The notes under the pieces: model-generated | What the model was told of the DNA's origin: nothing | The model's database searches: none | Seen by the model: the letters and a program-made list of their open reading frames with translations, nothing else | Translations under genes and position numbers: made by a program | Shown here: positions 42,768-51,888 of the stretch, in pieces | How the letters are laid out: each line of letters begins with the position of its first letter | Numbering within the stretch: the first letter of the stretch is position 1 | DNA from: an uncultured Clostridia bacterium | GTDB lineage: Bacteria > Bacillota > Clostridia > Christensenellales > CAG-314 | Direction of reading: 5' to 3' | DNA length: 62,594 nucleotides | Assembly: GCA_947589685.1 (NCBI GenBank) | Contig: CANQCN010000003.1 | Location: forward strand, 1-62,594

Positions 42768-45383
42768 ATGTCCAATTTAAGTTTAAGACACATATACAAG
42801 GTGTATCCTAACGGAGTCAAGGCAGTAAACGACTTCAATATGGAAATAGAGGACAGAGAGTTTATCGTTTTCGTCGGTCCGTCCGGCTGCGGCAAGTCCA
42901 CTACGCTCCGCATGATCGCGGGCTTGGAGGAGATAACCGCCGGCGAATTGTACATCGGCGACAACTTTGTAAACCGTATGGAACCGAAAGACAGAGATAT
43001 AGCAATGGTGTTCCAAAACTACGCTCTGTATCCTCATATGACTGTTTACGAAAATCTTGCTTTCGGTCTGCGTCTCAGACACGTACCGCAAGCGGAAATT
43101 CACAAAAAGGTTCTTTGGGCGGCAAAGATACTGCGCCTCGAAGAATACCTCGACCGCAAACCCAAGGCTCTTTCCGGCGGACAGCGTCAGCGCGTATCCC
43201 TCGGCAGAGCGATACTTCGTACGCCCAAGGTTTTCTTGTTGGACGAACCGTTGTCCAACCTTGACGCCAAGCTGCGTACCGAAATGCGCGCGGAGATCGC
43301 CAAGCTGCACAACGAACTCAACACGACGTTCATCTACGTTACCCACGACCAAGTGGAAGCTATGACAATGGGTACCCGTATCGTCGTTATGAGCATGGGT
43401 TACGTTCAACAGATCGATACCCCGCAAAACCTTTACAATTACCCCGAAAACAAGTTTGTCGCGGGCTTTATCGGAACGCCGCAAATGAACTTTTTCAATG
43501 CCACGCTTAAACGCGAGGGTGACATTGTCAAAGTAAAGTTCGACGGCGTGGAAAAGATATTGGAGGTCCCCTTCCATCAGATGCTGAAAGTTCGCCCCGA
43601 ATATTTCAACGGGGACAAAAAGGTTATCGTCGGTCTGCGTTGCGAACATATGTCGGTAGACCCGGAGATCGTTGCAAAAAGCAACAACGTGATCCCCATC
43701 AAAATATCCATTTTCGAAGAGTTGGGTAACGAAACGCTTATTTACGGCGATATGAACACGCAGGTGAGCGACCTCGTGGAAAGCGGCACGCGTCTTATCG
43801 TCAAGCAGTACGGCGGCACGCACGAATCCAAGCGCGGCGACATAATAAACGTTGCGTTCGATATGAGCAAGGCGCACTTCTTCGACGCGGAAACAGAGCA
43901 TACGATCGCTCCGCGTATTCCCACGGACAACGTGTTTGACGTACAGCTGGACGGCGCGGAAATGACGGTTCTCGGCACAAAGGTGCATTTGCCCGAAGCC
44001 GTTGCCGAACAAGTGGGCGGTCGCAAATTTGACAACGCGTCCTTGATCATTCCCACAAACGCGCTTCACGAAGGCGGCAGCGATCTCATCGCAAACGTAG
44101 CCGAAGAGGAAATCATCAACGGCACGCGTATCACCCATTTGCGCATAGACAGCCGTACGTTCTTTATGCTCAACGGCAGCGAACACAAGTTCGGCGACAG
44201 AGTGGCGCTGGGCATCGACTTCAAGAAGATATCCGTCAGCGCCGACAACGAAGCGGTGATAACGCCGTTGCCCGAACACGACGTGTTCCTCGGATCCTAT
44301 TTCGACAGAGCCAATGCGGTACGTTCCGCAAACCGTTTGATAGCGCATTACAACGAACTTAAAAAGAAGGAAACGGGCGCTCTTTCAAAGGAAATGGAAG
44401 GCAAGATCGCAGAAGTGGTGCTTCAACCCTCCGCGTTGCAGGCGATCAAGCAGGAATATGCCGAAAAACGCAAGGAGATCAACGGCAATCTGAGCTATCG
44501 CCTGGGTACGGAAAACTTGGGCAAGGAGGGCAAAAAGAAAGTGCAGATCGAAGCCAAACAAGCCCTCGAAGTTACCAAAGCCGAGTACGAAGCCAATGTC
44601 CGCGACTACAATGAAAAGAAAGCGGCTTACGACGCGCTTCCCGACGAAGAAAAGGCGGAGCGTATGGCGCAGGAAAAGAATATTCGCGATGAATATGCCT
44701 CCAAGATAGCCGCGGTAGAAGCAAGATACGGCGAGATCATCGCAGAAGTACAAGCAAAGCTTCCTGCCGTGAGCGATATACTTGCACCCATCGAGCGTCA
44801 AAGAGCGGAAGCTGCCGCAAACGAAATAAACGAAGTCAACGAAAAATATGCCGCTTTGAAAGTTAAATGCGAAAAAGAGCTTACCGAAGCGGTCGAACAA
44901 GCCAAGGCAAAGGTCCAAACTTCCGAGGGCTCGGCAAAGGACACGGCGGTAATCGAACTGAAAGAAGCCAAGATTGCCAAGAAGGATCAACTTGCCAACT
45001 TGCAGGCAGAACACAATTCCGCAGTGGACGACGTATTGTTCCGCTCCAAGGTATTTGCCGCCTACATCAACGGTTGCACGATAGAAACAACTCTCGACAT
45101 CAACAAAAAGATCGTCAAGGGCTTGGGCGCGCAGCTGTTTATCAGTCACTACCGTTTCGAAGTTCCCCACGACGCCTACACGCTTTCCGACGACGGAATT
45201 GCCGTAACGGTGCAGGATAACATCAATTACGGTAGCGAGCAGTATGCGCGTTGCACGTTGCACGGCGATACCGTCTATGTCAAGGTGGACAAACCGTATG
45301 ACAAAGGCGACGTACTCAACATTCGCATCGACATAGCAAGGGCACGCATCTACGAGAATATGTTCGATATCAGACTGTACTAA
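42768..45383 (+). CDS. MalK/MsmK-type ABC ATPase with coiled-coil C-terminal extension
   Basis: 871 residues against about 370 for ordinary MalK; GGAGG upstream. Residues 1-240 are the ATPase: Walker A GPSGCGKST (37-45), signature LSGGQ (135-139), Walker B VFLLDEP (155-161), H-loop His193. Residues 240-385 are the MalK regulatory/TOBE region. Residues 388-500 look like a second TOBE-like unit (ending FGDRVALGIDFKKISV). Residues 515-760 are rich in Glu, Lys and Ala in heptad-like order, a long coiled coil. Residues 765-871 form a last beta-rich domain. It is probably the energising subunit for the malEFG importer and perhaps for others. The extension's role is unknown. Confidence 0.92.
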   Translation: MSNLSLRHIYKVYPNGVKAVNDFNMEIEDREFIVFVGPSGCGKSTTLRMIAGLEEITAGELYIGDNFVNRMEPKDRDIAMVFQNYALYPHMTVYENLAFGLRLRHVPQAEIHKKVLWAAKILRLEEYLDRKPKALSGGQRQRVSLGRAILRTPKVFLLDEPLSNLDAKLRTEMRAEIAKLHNELNTTFIYVTHDQVEAMTMGTRIVVMSMGYVQQIDTPQNLYNYPENKFVAGFIGTPQMNFFNATLKREGDIVKVKFDGVEKILEVPFHQMLKVRPEYFNGDKKVIVGLRCEHMSVDPEIVAKSNNVIPIKISIFEELGNETLIYGDMNTQVSDLVESGTRLIVKQYGGTHESKRGDIINVAFDMSKAHFFDAETEHTIAPRIPTDNVFDVQLDGAEMTVLGTKVHLPEAVAEQVGGRKFDNASLIIPTNALHEGGSDLIANVAEEEIINGTRITHLRIDSRTFFMLNGSEHKFGDRVALGIDFKKISVSADNEAVITPLPEHDVFLGSYFDRANAVRSANRLIAHYNELKKKETGALSKEMEGKIAEVVLQPSALQAIKQEYAEKRKEINGNLSYRLGTENLGKEGKKKVQIEAKQALEVTKAEYEANVRDYNEKKAAYDALPDEEKAERMAQEKNIRDEYASKIAAVEARYGEIIAEVQAKLPAVSDILAPIERQRAEAAANEINEVNEKYAALKVKCEKELTEAVEQAKAKVQTSEGSAKDTAVIELKEAKIAKKDQLANLQAEHNSAVDDVLFRSKVFAAYINGCTIETTLDINKKIVKGLGAQLFISHYRFEVPHDAYTLSDDGIAVTVQDNINYGSEQYARCTLHGDTVYVKVDKPYDKGDVLNIRIDIARARIYENMFDIRLY

Positions 45384-45406
45384 TTGCATACATTATTCGA
45401 TCAAAC

Positions 45407-45436
45407 GCATAACCACCGATCTTTCGGTGGTTATGC
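45407..45436 (+). other. Intercistronic hairpin between malK and pullulanase
   Basis: GCATAACCACCGA (45407-45419) pairs perfectly with TCGGTGGTTATGC (45424-45436), 13 bp with a 4-base loop. No U-tract follows, so RNA stabilisation is more likely than termination. Confidence 0.7.
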
Positions 45437-45469
45437 CTTGCAAAAAAACAATAAAAAAACGAGGTTTTT

Positions 45470-48145
45470 ATGAAAAAATATTACTTAATTTTGTTGCTGG
45501 CGGTGGTGATGGTGCTTTCACTTGCTTTGACTGCCTGTGAAAAACCCAAAAACGACCCCGCATTCGAATGGGACGAATACGCTGCTCCCGCGCCGAGTCA
45601 AGGCACCGACAGCGTCGATTTGCCGACCGTTCCCGCAGGCAAGGCGTCCTCTCCGTCCGTTCAGATCCACTATCAAAGAAAGAGCGCTTCCGATTACGGC
45701 AATTGGAGCTTGTGGCTGTGGACGGAAAGCGGCTCAATAGGTTCGGAAAATATCGGTTGGGCGTTCAACTACAAGGACGATTGGGGCGTTATCGCAATGT
45801 ATTCGCTGGAAGATTTGGGCAAATTGCAGGGCGGTTCGGGCAATTACCAAACCTCCGAAGCAATAGGTTTTCTTGTTCGTGATAAATCTTGGGGCAAGGA
45901 TATCTCGGCAGACAGATTTTGGACGTTGGGCGATATCGACGAAAACAATTACTATCATCTATATTTGGCACAAGGAGATTCAGGTTTGTACAGCTCGGTC
46001 GAAGACATTCAATACGGCATGTCGGCAGGATTTGTCAACGAAAAACAGATAACGATAAATACGAGTACTCCCGTCACCTATGTGGCGATCTACGAGGGCG
46101 ATTCCGTTATTGCCGAAACGAATACGGACGAAACGACGTCTATCCGCTACAACATTCCCGATACCGTCAAGTTGGATCTTTCCAAAAATTACAAGACGAA
46201 GGTAAAATTTGTGGCAGGCAACAAAGAAAAGGAGTGCGACCTTTCGATAATTCCCCTTTACGGTACCAAGATGTTCGAGGACGCTTATTGCTATGACGGT
46301 GAATTGGGCGCGATCTACACTTCAACCGCCACCGAGTTTAAGGTTTGGTCACCCTTCTCCTCCAAAATAGAGCTCAAACTTTACGAAGCGGGCAACGGCG
46401 GCAGCGCGTATAAGACCGTTTCGATGACAAAGGGCGAAAAAGGTGTTTGGTCGGCGACCGTGGAGGGCGATCTGAAAGAAAAATACTACACCTACACGGT
46501 AACAAACGATTCCTACAACGGAAAGGAGATCGTAGACCCGTATGCCAAGAGCGCGGGTCTCAACGGTCAGCGCGGACAGATCGTCAACTTTGCGGAAACA
46601 AATCCCGTCGGTTGGGACGCAGTTAATCCCATAGCCTACGATCGCAACGAGTTAGTAGTGTGGGAAACGCATGTGGCGGACGTAACGTCCTCCTCCACCT
46701 GGAACGGACCGGCAGATCACGCCAAAAAATTTCTCGGCTTGATCGACGAGGGGACAAGACTTCCGGGATACCCCGAAGTTACTACCGGCTTCGATCACAT
46801 CAAGGAGTTGGGCGTCAACGCCGTTCAGCTTGTGCCTATTTTCGACCAGGCAAACGATGAGTCCGACCCGCAGTTCAACTGGGGATACAATCCGCTCAAC
46901 TACAACGTGTTGGAGGGCTCGTATTCCTCCGACGCCACGGACGGCTACGCACGCATAAGAGAATTCAAGCAAGTGGTGCAAGCCTACAATAAAGCGGGCA
47001 TCAACATCATAATGGACGTAGTTTACAACCACGTTTCCGCCGCTATCGGTTCCAACTTCGACGTGCTTTGTCCGGGCTACTACTTCCGTTACAATGCAAA
47101 GGGCGGTATGGCGGACGGCTCCGGTTGCGGAAACGAAACGGCTAGCGACCACTATATGTTCCGTAAGTTTATGATCGATTCCGTAAGCTTCTGGGCAAGC
47201 GAGTACAAGCTCGGCGGTTTCCGTTTCGACCTGATGGGACTTCACGACATCGACACGATGAATCAACTGTACGCAGCATTGAAGGAGATCAATCCCTCTA
47301 TCGTTGTTTACGGCGAGCCTTGGACGGGCGGTACGTCTCCTCTTGCCTCCGACAAAATGGCTAACCAAGCCAACGGCAACAGCCTGGTGGGAGTGGGACA
47401 GTTCAACGATCAAATGCGCGACGCTCTCATCAAGGGCGGAATGAACGCCGCCGAAAAAACAGGTTGGGTCACCGCGGGAGAATACAACAGCGGCGATTTC
47501 AACAAGATCCTTTACGGTATGAGGGGCGCAGTGGACGTGGGCTCTATGCAGATAGACGACATCACAAAGGTCGTCAACTATGTGACTTGTCACGACAACT
47601 ACACCTTGTACGACCGCGTTTTCGCAGCACTCGGCAGCGACAGCAAACCGTACATTGAAAAAATGTGCGTCTTGGCGAACTCGGTAGTTCTCACCTCCAA
47701 CGGTATCGGCTTTATGCTCGCAGGGGAAGAGTTTCTTCGCAGCAAGCGCGAGCTTGGCGCCACGGGCGACGCGATACACAACAGCTACGAGGCGGGATAC
47801 AAGGCAAACGAGCTTGATTATTCTCGTAAGATCAAGTATGCAAAGGTATTTGACGCTTACAAGAAGCTTGTTCAATTCAAAACTTCGTTTGCAGAACTCG
47901 GTCTCGAAGCAGCCAAGGTAAACAGCGATATGTACAGTGTGGAACAGGCAAAAGGCGGAGCCGTTGTCGTTGCGACGATCAAAACCGCCGACCGTACCTA
48001 CAAGATCATTCACGCCAATTTCGATGTTGACGGTTACACTGCCAAGCTTGACGGCTACACACTGTTGCTCGACACTATCGGTGAAACGGAGTTGACGGCC
48101 TCGACGGCTATTCAGCCTTTCCAAACGATCATTGCCTACAAATAG
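45470..48145 (+). CDS. Type I pullulanase lipoprotein (GH13_14)
   Basis: 891 residues; lipobox ALTAC. Layout: a CBM41-like pullulanase-associated domain (about 60-170, IHYQRKSASDYGNWSLWLW), a CBM48-like domain (about 280-370, EFKVWSPFSSKIELKLYE), then the GH13 barrel. Catalytic regions are GFRFDLMGLHD, VVYGEPWTGG and VTCHDNYTLYD. The type I signature YNWGY-P appears as FNWGYNPLNYN. It cleaves alpha-1,6 branches of pullulan, amylopectin or glycogen at the cell surface and feeds linear maltodextrins to the importer. Confidence 0.94.
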   Translation: MKKYYLILLLAVVMVLSLALTACEKPKNDPAFEWDEYAAPAPSQGTDSVDLPTVPAGKASSPSVQIHYQRKSASDYGNWSLWLWTESGSIGSENIGWAFNYKDDWGVIAMYSLEDLGKLQGGSGNYQTSEAIGFLVRDKSWGKDISADRFWTLGDIDENNYYHLYLAQGDSGLYSSVEDIQYGMSAGFVNEKQITINTSTPVTYVAIYEGDSVIAETNTDETTSIRYNIPDTVKLDLSKNYKTKVKFVAGNKEKECDLSIIPLYGTKMFEDAYCYDGELGAIYTSTATEFKVWSPFSSKIELKLYEAGNGGSAYKTVSMTKGEKGVWSATVEGDLKEKYYTYTVTNDSYNGKEIVDPYAKSAGLNGQRGQIVNFAETNPVGWDAVNPIAYDRNELVVWETHVADVTSSSTWNGPADHAKKFLGLIDEGTRLPGYPEVTTGFDHIKELGVNAVQLVPIFDQANDESDPQFNWGYNPLNYNVLEGSYSSDATDGYARIREFKQVVQAYNKAGINIIMDVVYNHVSAAIGSNFDVLCPGYYFRYNAKGGMADGSGCGNETASDHYMFRKFMIDSVSFWASEYKLGGFRFDLMGLHDIDTMNQLYAALKEINPSIVVYGEPWTGGTSPLASDKMANQANGNSLVGVGQFNDQMRDALIKGGMNAAEKTGWVTAGEYNSGDFNKILYGMRGAVDVGSMQIDDITKVVNYVTCHDNYTLYDRVFAALGSDSKPYIEKMCVLANSVVLTSNGIGFMLAGEEFLRSKRELGATGDAIHNSYEAGYKANELDYSRKIKYAKVFDAYKKLVQFKTSFAELGLEAAKVNSDMYSVEQAKGGAVVVATIKTADRTYKIIHANFDVDGYTAKLDGYTLLLDTIGETELTASTAIQPFQTIIAYK

Positions 48146-48886
48146 ATGAAACGAATTGCGATAGTATTGATCGTATTGTTGTCGGCGCTTACGCTTGCAG
48201 GCTGTGAAGAAACTTATACGCCCGATCCCGCCGTCGAACAGTATTTGAATACCGGTTTGACGGCGGAAAAGGCGTTTGACAAGCTGGATGGCGCAAGCTA
48301 CACTACGGTCGAAACAAAACAGAATAAACAAGGACATATCTTGGGGAAAACGGTCACGGAAGTCGCCATAGACGTCGCGGACAAAAACAATATGTCCATG
48401 GAAATGAACGTGGTGTATTCCGGCGAGAACGTTAAGGACAAGATAGTGAGCGTCCGCACCGACTTGCGAAAGACGGAGGGCGTATACGTGTATAATACCG
48501 AAACGTCCTACTCCGACAAGGACAAACCCGTTGCAAGCGCAAAAGAAATGGACGAAACGGAAGCGACCGATCTGATAAGGTCGGTAGTCTACTTGGACAA
48601 CGGAACTTACGACGAGGGCGGTTTGTACTACGGGGACTATTTCTTGATGATAATTTACAAGTATCCTACCGAATTCTTCTACATCGACGAAGACAACCTG
48701 CTGGTTTTCGACGCGAAGCTTTATCTCGTAAGAGACGATATCGGAGATGTCAAGGTACTCCAAAAGGTAAAAATCAACGATATGGGGTTGATAATTTCCG
48801 AAAGCGAAAATTGGGAAAGCGTCAAGGAGGATCTTGTCATCACAAGCGAGACGGTGCCCGTCTACAACTTTTCGCAAGCAAACTGA
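48146..48886 (+). CDS. Hypothetical small lipoprotein
   Basis: 246 residues, starting on the base after the pullulanase stop. Signal peptide with lipobox LAGC. The soluble part is acidic and beta-rich (MSMEMNVVYSGENVKDKIVSV...GVYVYNTETSYSD). No family recognised; the fold could be of the LppX/outer-lipoprotein-sorting kind seen in other Gram-positive lipoproteins, but this is a guess. It is the last gene of the glucan operon. Confidence 0.65.
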   Translation: MKRIAIVLIVLLSALTLAGCEETYTPDPAVEQYLNTGLTAEKAFDKLDGASYTTVETKQNKQGHILGKTVTEVAIDVADKNNMSMEMNVVYSGENVKDKIVSVRTDLRKTEGVYVYNTETSYSDKDKPVASAKEMDETEATDLIRSVVYLDNGTYDEGGLYYGDYFLMIIYKYPTEFFYIDEDNLLVFDAKLYLVRDDIGDVKVLQKVKINDMGLIISESENWESVKEDLVITSETVPVYNFSQAN

Positions 48887-48905
48887 ACATATGGAAATTT
48901 TCAAA

Positions 48906-48936
48906 CAAGCGGTTTGGCAATCGGCTGAACCGCTTG
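48906..48936 (+). terminator. Weak hairpin after the glucan operon
   Basis: CAAGCGGTT (48906-48914) pairs with AACCGCTTG (48928-48936). The following DNA is A/T-rich but has no U-run. Between here and 49208 I see no gene. Confidence 0.35.
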
Positions 48937-49124
48937 ATATTATGTATACGACCGTATTTGCAAAAAGCGGTCCGAAAGACAACGACCGAATACAATAAAG
49001 CCGTGAGTGAGTTTTATGCTATGCTCCTACCTGTTCAAGCGAAAAATCCGTTTGGAATGTGAAAAATGTTATGATAATACCCGCCGTCCAATTTTGAAGA
49101 TATATAGAAGAGCGCAAAAAAAAC

Positions 49125-49153
49125 ATATTCCGTAAAAAAATTTTTACGGAATA
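49125..49153. terminator. Palindromic A/T hairpin between convergent units
   Basis: ATATTCCGTAAAAA and TTTTTACGGAATAT are perfect inverted arms with an A/T core. It is the only candidate terminator for the reverse membrane-protein gene at 49209-49703. Confidence 0.4.
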
Positions 49154-49208
49154 TACTCCAAAAGATGTTTTTTGTTTGCATATATATCTTTTTTGTTTTA
49201 TAATATTA

Positions 49209-49703
49209 TTAAATAATAGCGATCGATCCCGATTCGTGTCGGAACGTAAAAAAGTAAGCCGCGGTAAAAGCGAGATTTACAAAAATCATCAGCAGTATTC
49301 CGAATATCATCTGTTCTACGTTAAACGGAAGTCCGAGCCAATTGAAGAAATATGCCGATAAAAACATTACCACGGTAAGGGCAAGCGCCGCTACGGCGGA
49401 CAAGCTCACCGACACAATGCCCACAATGTACGGGGTCCCGTCCCACTTGAAAACGAGATTTTTCATAAGTAATGTCGGTTCTTTGAACGAGCGTATGATA
49501 AATCCCGCAATGGAGCCTTCGAAAAGCAACGAAAAAAGCACCGTTATCAACACCAAAATGTCGTCGAATTTTACCCCGACTCTAAAACATTGGACAAGAT
49601 TTGCCACAAGCTGGTATACCATAAACAAGCCTACCGCTACGGTACAGCATAGGTAAATTATTTTGAATACAATGGCTTTGCGAGGTATATATTTGTATTG
49701 CAT
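49209..49703 (-). CDS. Hypothetical four-span membrane protein
   Basis: 164 residues from the ATG at 49703 (GGTGAG upstream). Four hydrophobic segments are clear: IIYLCCTVAVGLFMVYQL, ILVLITVLFSLLFEGSIAGF, IVGIVSVSLSAVAALALTVVM, and IFGILLMIFVNLAFTAAYFF. No family recognised. It is transcribed against both neighbours, inside the glucan region. Confidence 0.65.
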   Translation of the reverse strand: MQYKYIPRKAIVFKIIYLCCTVAVGLFMVYQLVANLVQCFRVGVKFDDILVLITVLFSLLFEGSIAGFIIRSFKEPTLLMKNLVFKWDGTPYIVGIVSVSLSAVAALALTVVMFLSAYFFNWLGLPFNVEQMIFGILLMIFVNLAFTAAYFFTFRHESGSIAII

Positions 49704-49786
49704 TTTCTCACCCACAAAAGAATTATCACAATTATACAACGTAAATCACAGCCTGTCAATATCAAGCTCGAATCAAGGAGATACTT

Positions 49787-51481
49787 ATGGAAAAAAGCGC
49801 AATTTTACATCAAAGCGACTCTAAATTTTCTTTCCCCGTCAGCGCTACAAAAGCGGTAGTGCGTTTGCGCGCCAAGCGCGACGACAACATCAAGAGCGTC
49901 GTCGTCATCTGGAATACGTCGCACAAGTTTTGGCAAAAGCAATTGCGGCTGCCCATCGAGGTCAAGTTCAGCGACGAGCTTTTCGATTGGTACGTGGGCG
50001 AGCTGGACAACGGCGCGCCGGGATATTCTTATCTGTTTGAAATAACCGACGGAGACGGCACCGTGTGGTACTACAACGAGAGCGGCTTCGATACCGTTAT
50101 GCGCGTGGAGCATGCCTTTGAAGACAATTTTACCGTAGTGTTTCCCAACGAGTTGGACGCCGTCGTTCCCAACAGACAATTCGAGGGACGCGTGTTCTAT
50201 CAGATATTTCCGGAGCGTTTTGCAAAAGCCGCGGGCAAAAAGGCTGCGTATATCAATATGGATTGGAATACCGACAAGCCCGACAATATGCGTTTTGCGG
50301 GCGGCGATCTCGTCGGTATCCGCGAAAAATTGCCCTATCTCAAACAATTGGGCGTCGGCGCCGTGTATATGACCCCCATTCACAGATCCCTTTCCGCCCA
50401 CAAATACGACGTCAACGACTATTTTTCGGTGGACGAGATGTTCGGCACGCTTGACGATCTCAAAGCGTTGGTAGCTTCGGCGCACGATATGGACATCAAG
50501 ATCGTGATGGACCTTGTATTCAACCATTCGGGCTACTACAATCCGATCTTTCAGGACGTTGTAAAGAACGGCAGCAAAAGCAAGTACTACAAGTGGTACT
50601 TTGTAAACGGCGACAAACCCGACAAAAACAAACTAAACTACAAAACGTTTGCCGACGTGTGGTCGATGCCCAAGCTGAATACCAACAACCCCGAAGTACA
50701 GGATTACCTGTGCCGCGTCGGAGAGTTCTATTTGCGCGAGTGCAATGTCGACGGCTACCGTCTGGACGTGGCGTTCGACGTTTCTCACGACTTTTGGCGT
50801 ATTTTCAAGCGCCGTTGCAGGGCGGTAAATCCCGACGTATTCATCATCGGCGAGGATTGGCAAAACTCCGAATCCTTCCTCGGCAACGATCAGTGGGACA
50901 GCGTGATGAATTACGCCTTCAAATACGCTTGCGAGCGCTTTTTTGCGGAACAGCGCTATGACGCCAAGGCGTTTTGCAACTATCTCAACTCTGCCCTGAT
51001 GCGCTACAAGGACGGCACAAATATGATGATGCTCAATTTGGTGGACTCTCACGACACGCCGCGCTTTTTTGAGCAAACGGGACGCAGCAAACCGCTGTTT
51101 TTGATGACAGTCGCCGCCTTGATGTTCTATCCGGGCAATCCGATGATATATTACGGCGACGAAATTTTTATGGACGGCAAAATGGACCCCTACAACCGCA
51201 AGTGCATGCGTTGGGACAGCGCGGAGTACGCAAGCCCGGAACACAAAGTGGTGTGCGATCTGCTGCAAATGCGCAAGCAGGACGTGCTGAAACGCGGCTC
51301 GACGCGTATTTACGAACGGGACGGCTTGGCGTTCATCGAGCGCAGTTTGGACGGCAAAACGCTTGTCTTGGCGTTAAATCGCAGCGGCAAGGACATGGCG
51401 CTTGACAAACGACTCGTCTACGGCTTCAACTGCGCGGAAAGCACGCTGCACAGCGACGGTTTTGCCGTATTGCAAAAGTGA
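49787..51481 (+). CDS. Cytoplasmic GH13 enzyme (neopullulanase/cyclomaltodextrinase type)
   Basis: 564 residues, AAGGAG upstream, no signal peptide. An N-terminal beta-sandwich (1-125) precedes the barrel, as in the GH13_20 maltogenic amylase/neopullulanase group. Catalytic regions: DLVFNHSG, GYRLDVAFD, IIGEDWQ, LVDSHDTPR. VFYQIFPERF is typical of this group. It should hydrolyse imported maltodextrins to maltose and glucose. A GTCAC-stem hairpin overlaps its stop codon. Confidence 0.92.
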   Translation: MEKSAILHQSDSKFSFPVSATKAVVRLRAKRDDNIKSVVVIWNTSHKFWQKQLRLPIEVKFSDELFDWYVGELDNGAPGYSYLFEITDGDGTVWYYNESGFDTVMRVEHAFEDNFTVVFPNELDAVVPNRQFEGRVFYQIFPERFAKAAGKKAAYINMDWNTDKPDNMRFAGGDLVGIREKLPYLKQLGVGAVYMTPIHRSLSAHKYDVNDYFSVDEMFGTLDDLKALVASAHDMDIKIVMDLVFNHSGYYNPIFQDVVKNGSKSKYYKWYFVNGDKPDKNKLNYKTFADVWSMPKLNTNNPEVQDYLCRVGEFYLRECNVDGYRLDVAFDVSHDFWRIFKRRCRAVNPDVFIIGEDWQNSESFLGNDQWDSVMNYAFKYACERFFAEQRYDAKAFCNYLNSALMRYKDGTNMMMLNLVDSHDTPRFFEQTGRSKPLFLMTVAALMFYPGNPMIYYGDEIFMDGKMDPYNRKCMRWDSAEYASPEHKVVCDLLQMRKQDVLKRGSTRIYERDGLAFIERSLDGKTLVLALNRSGKDMALDKRLVYGFNCAESTLHSDGFAVLQK

Positions 51482-51524
51482 CTTGCTTCGTTTGCGTCAC
51501 TTTTGCAAAACAGCGCAAAAGTTG

Positions 51525-51553
51525 TTGACAATATTCGTTTTCTTTGTTACAAT
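51525..51553 (+). promoter_or_regulatory. tRNA cluster promoter
   Basis: -35 TTGACA (51525-51530), 17-bp spacer, -10 TACAAT (51548-51553), 33 bases before the first tRNA. Confidence 0.9.
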
Positions 51554-51585
51554 AAATAGGCTTTTGACAGTAGCGGAAGCAGTAT

Positions 51586-51662
51586 GGCGGCGTAGCTTAG
51601 TTGGTTATAGCGGCCGGTTCATACCCGGCAGGTCGTTGGTTCGAATCCGACCGCCGCTACCA
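51586..51662 (+). tRNA. tRNA-Met (CAU), elongator type
   Basis: Cloverleaf complete with encoded CCA. Acceptor GGCGGCG/CGCCGCT, anticodon arm GCCGG-TTCATAC-CCGGC, T-loop TTCGAAT. It lacks the three G-C pairs of initiator tRNA and resembles the elongator Met tRNA of Bacillota. A CAU tRNA-Ile (the TilS substrate) is the alternative. Confidence 0.9.
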
Positions 51663-51669
51663 CAAATAT

Positions 51670-51745
51670 GGCTCCTTGGTCAAGCGGTCTAAGACATCGC
51701 CCTTTCACGGCGGTAACACGAGTTCGATTCTCGTAGGAGTCACCA
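51670..51745 (+). tRNA. tRNA-Glu (UUC)
   Basis: Acceptor GGCTCCT/AGGAGTC, anticodon loop CTTTCAC (anticodon TTC), T-loop TTCGATT, encoded CCA. Seven bases after tRNA-Met. Confidence 0.95.
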
Positions 51746-51747
51746 AT

Positions 51748-51823
51748 GGGGAGTTAGCTCAGTTGGGAGAGCATCTGCCTTACAAGCAGGGGGTCACAGG
51801 TTCGAGCCCTGTACTCCCCACCA
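51748..51823 (+). tRNA. tRNA-Val (UAC)
   Basis: Acceptor GGGGAGT/ACTCCCC, anticodon loop CTTACAA (anticodon TAC), T-loop TTCGAGC, encoded CCA. Two bases after tRNA-Glu. Confidence 0.95.
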
Positions 51824-51854
51824 AGCGCGCGGGCTCGCTTTGAGGTCGCACAAG

Positions 51855-51888
51855 AAAGGAACGCACAGGTTTGCGTTCCTTTTCTTAT
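51855..51888 (+). terminator. tRNA cluster terminator
   Basis: AAAGGAACGCA (51855-51865) pairs with TGCGTTCCTTT (51872-51882), then CTTAT. Beyond it, up to 52171, there are only small hairpins (52069-52083 CTGCAC-ACT-GTGCAG; 52085-52099 TTGGC-TTTAC-GCCAA) and no gene. Confidence 0.85.
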
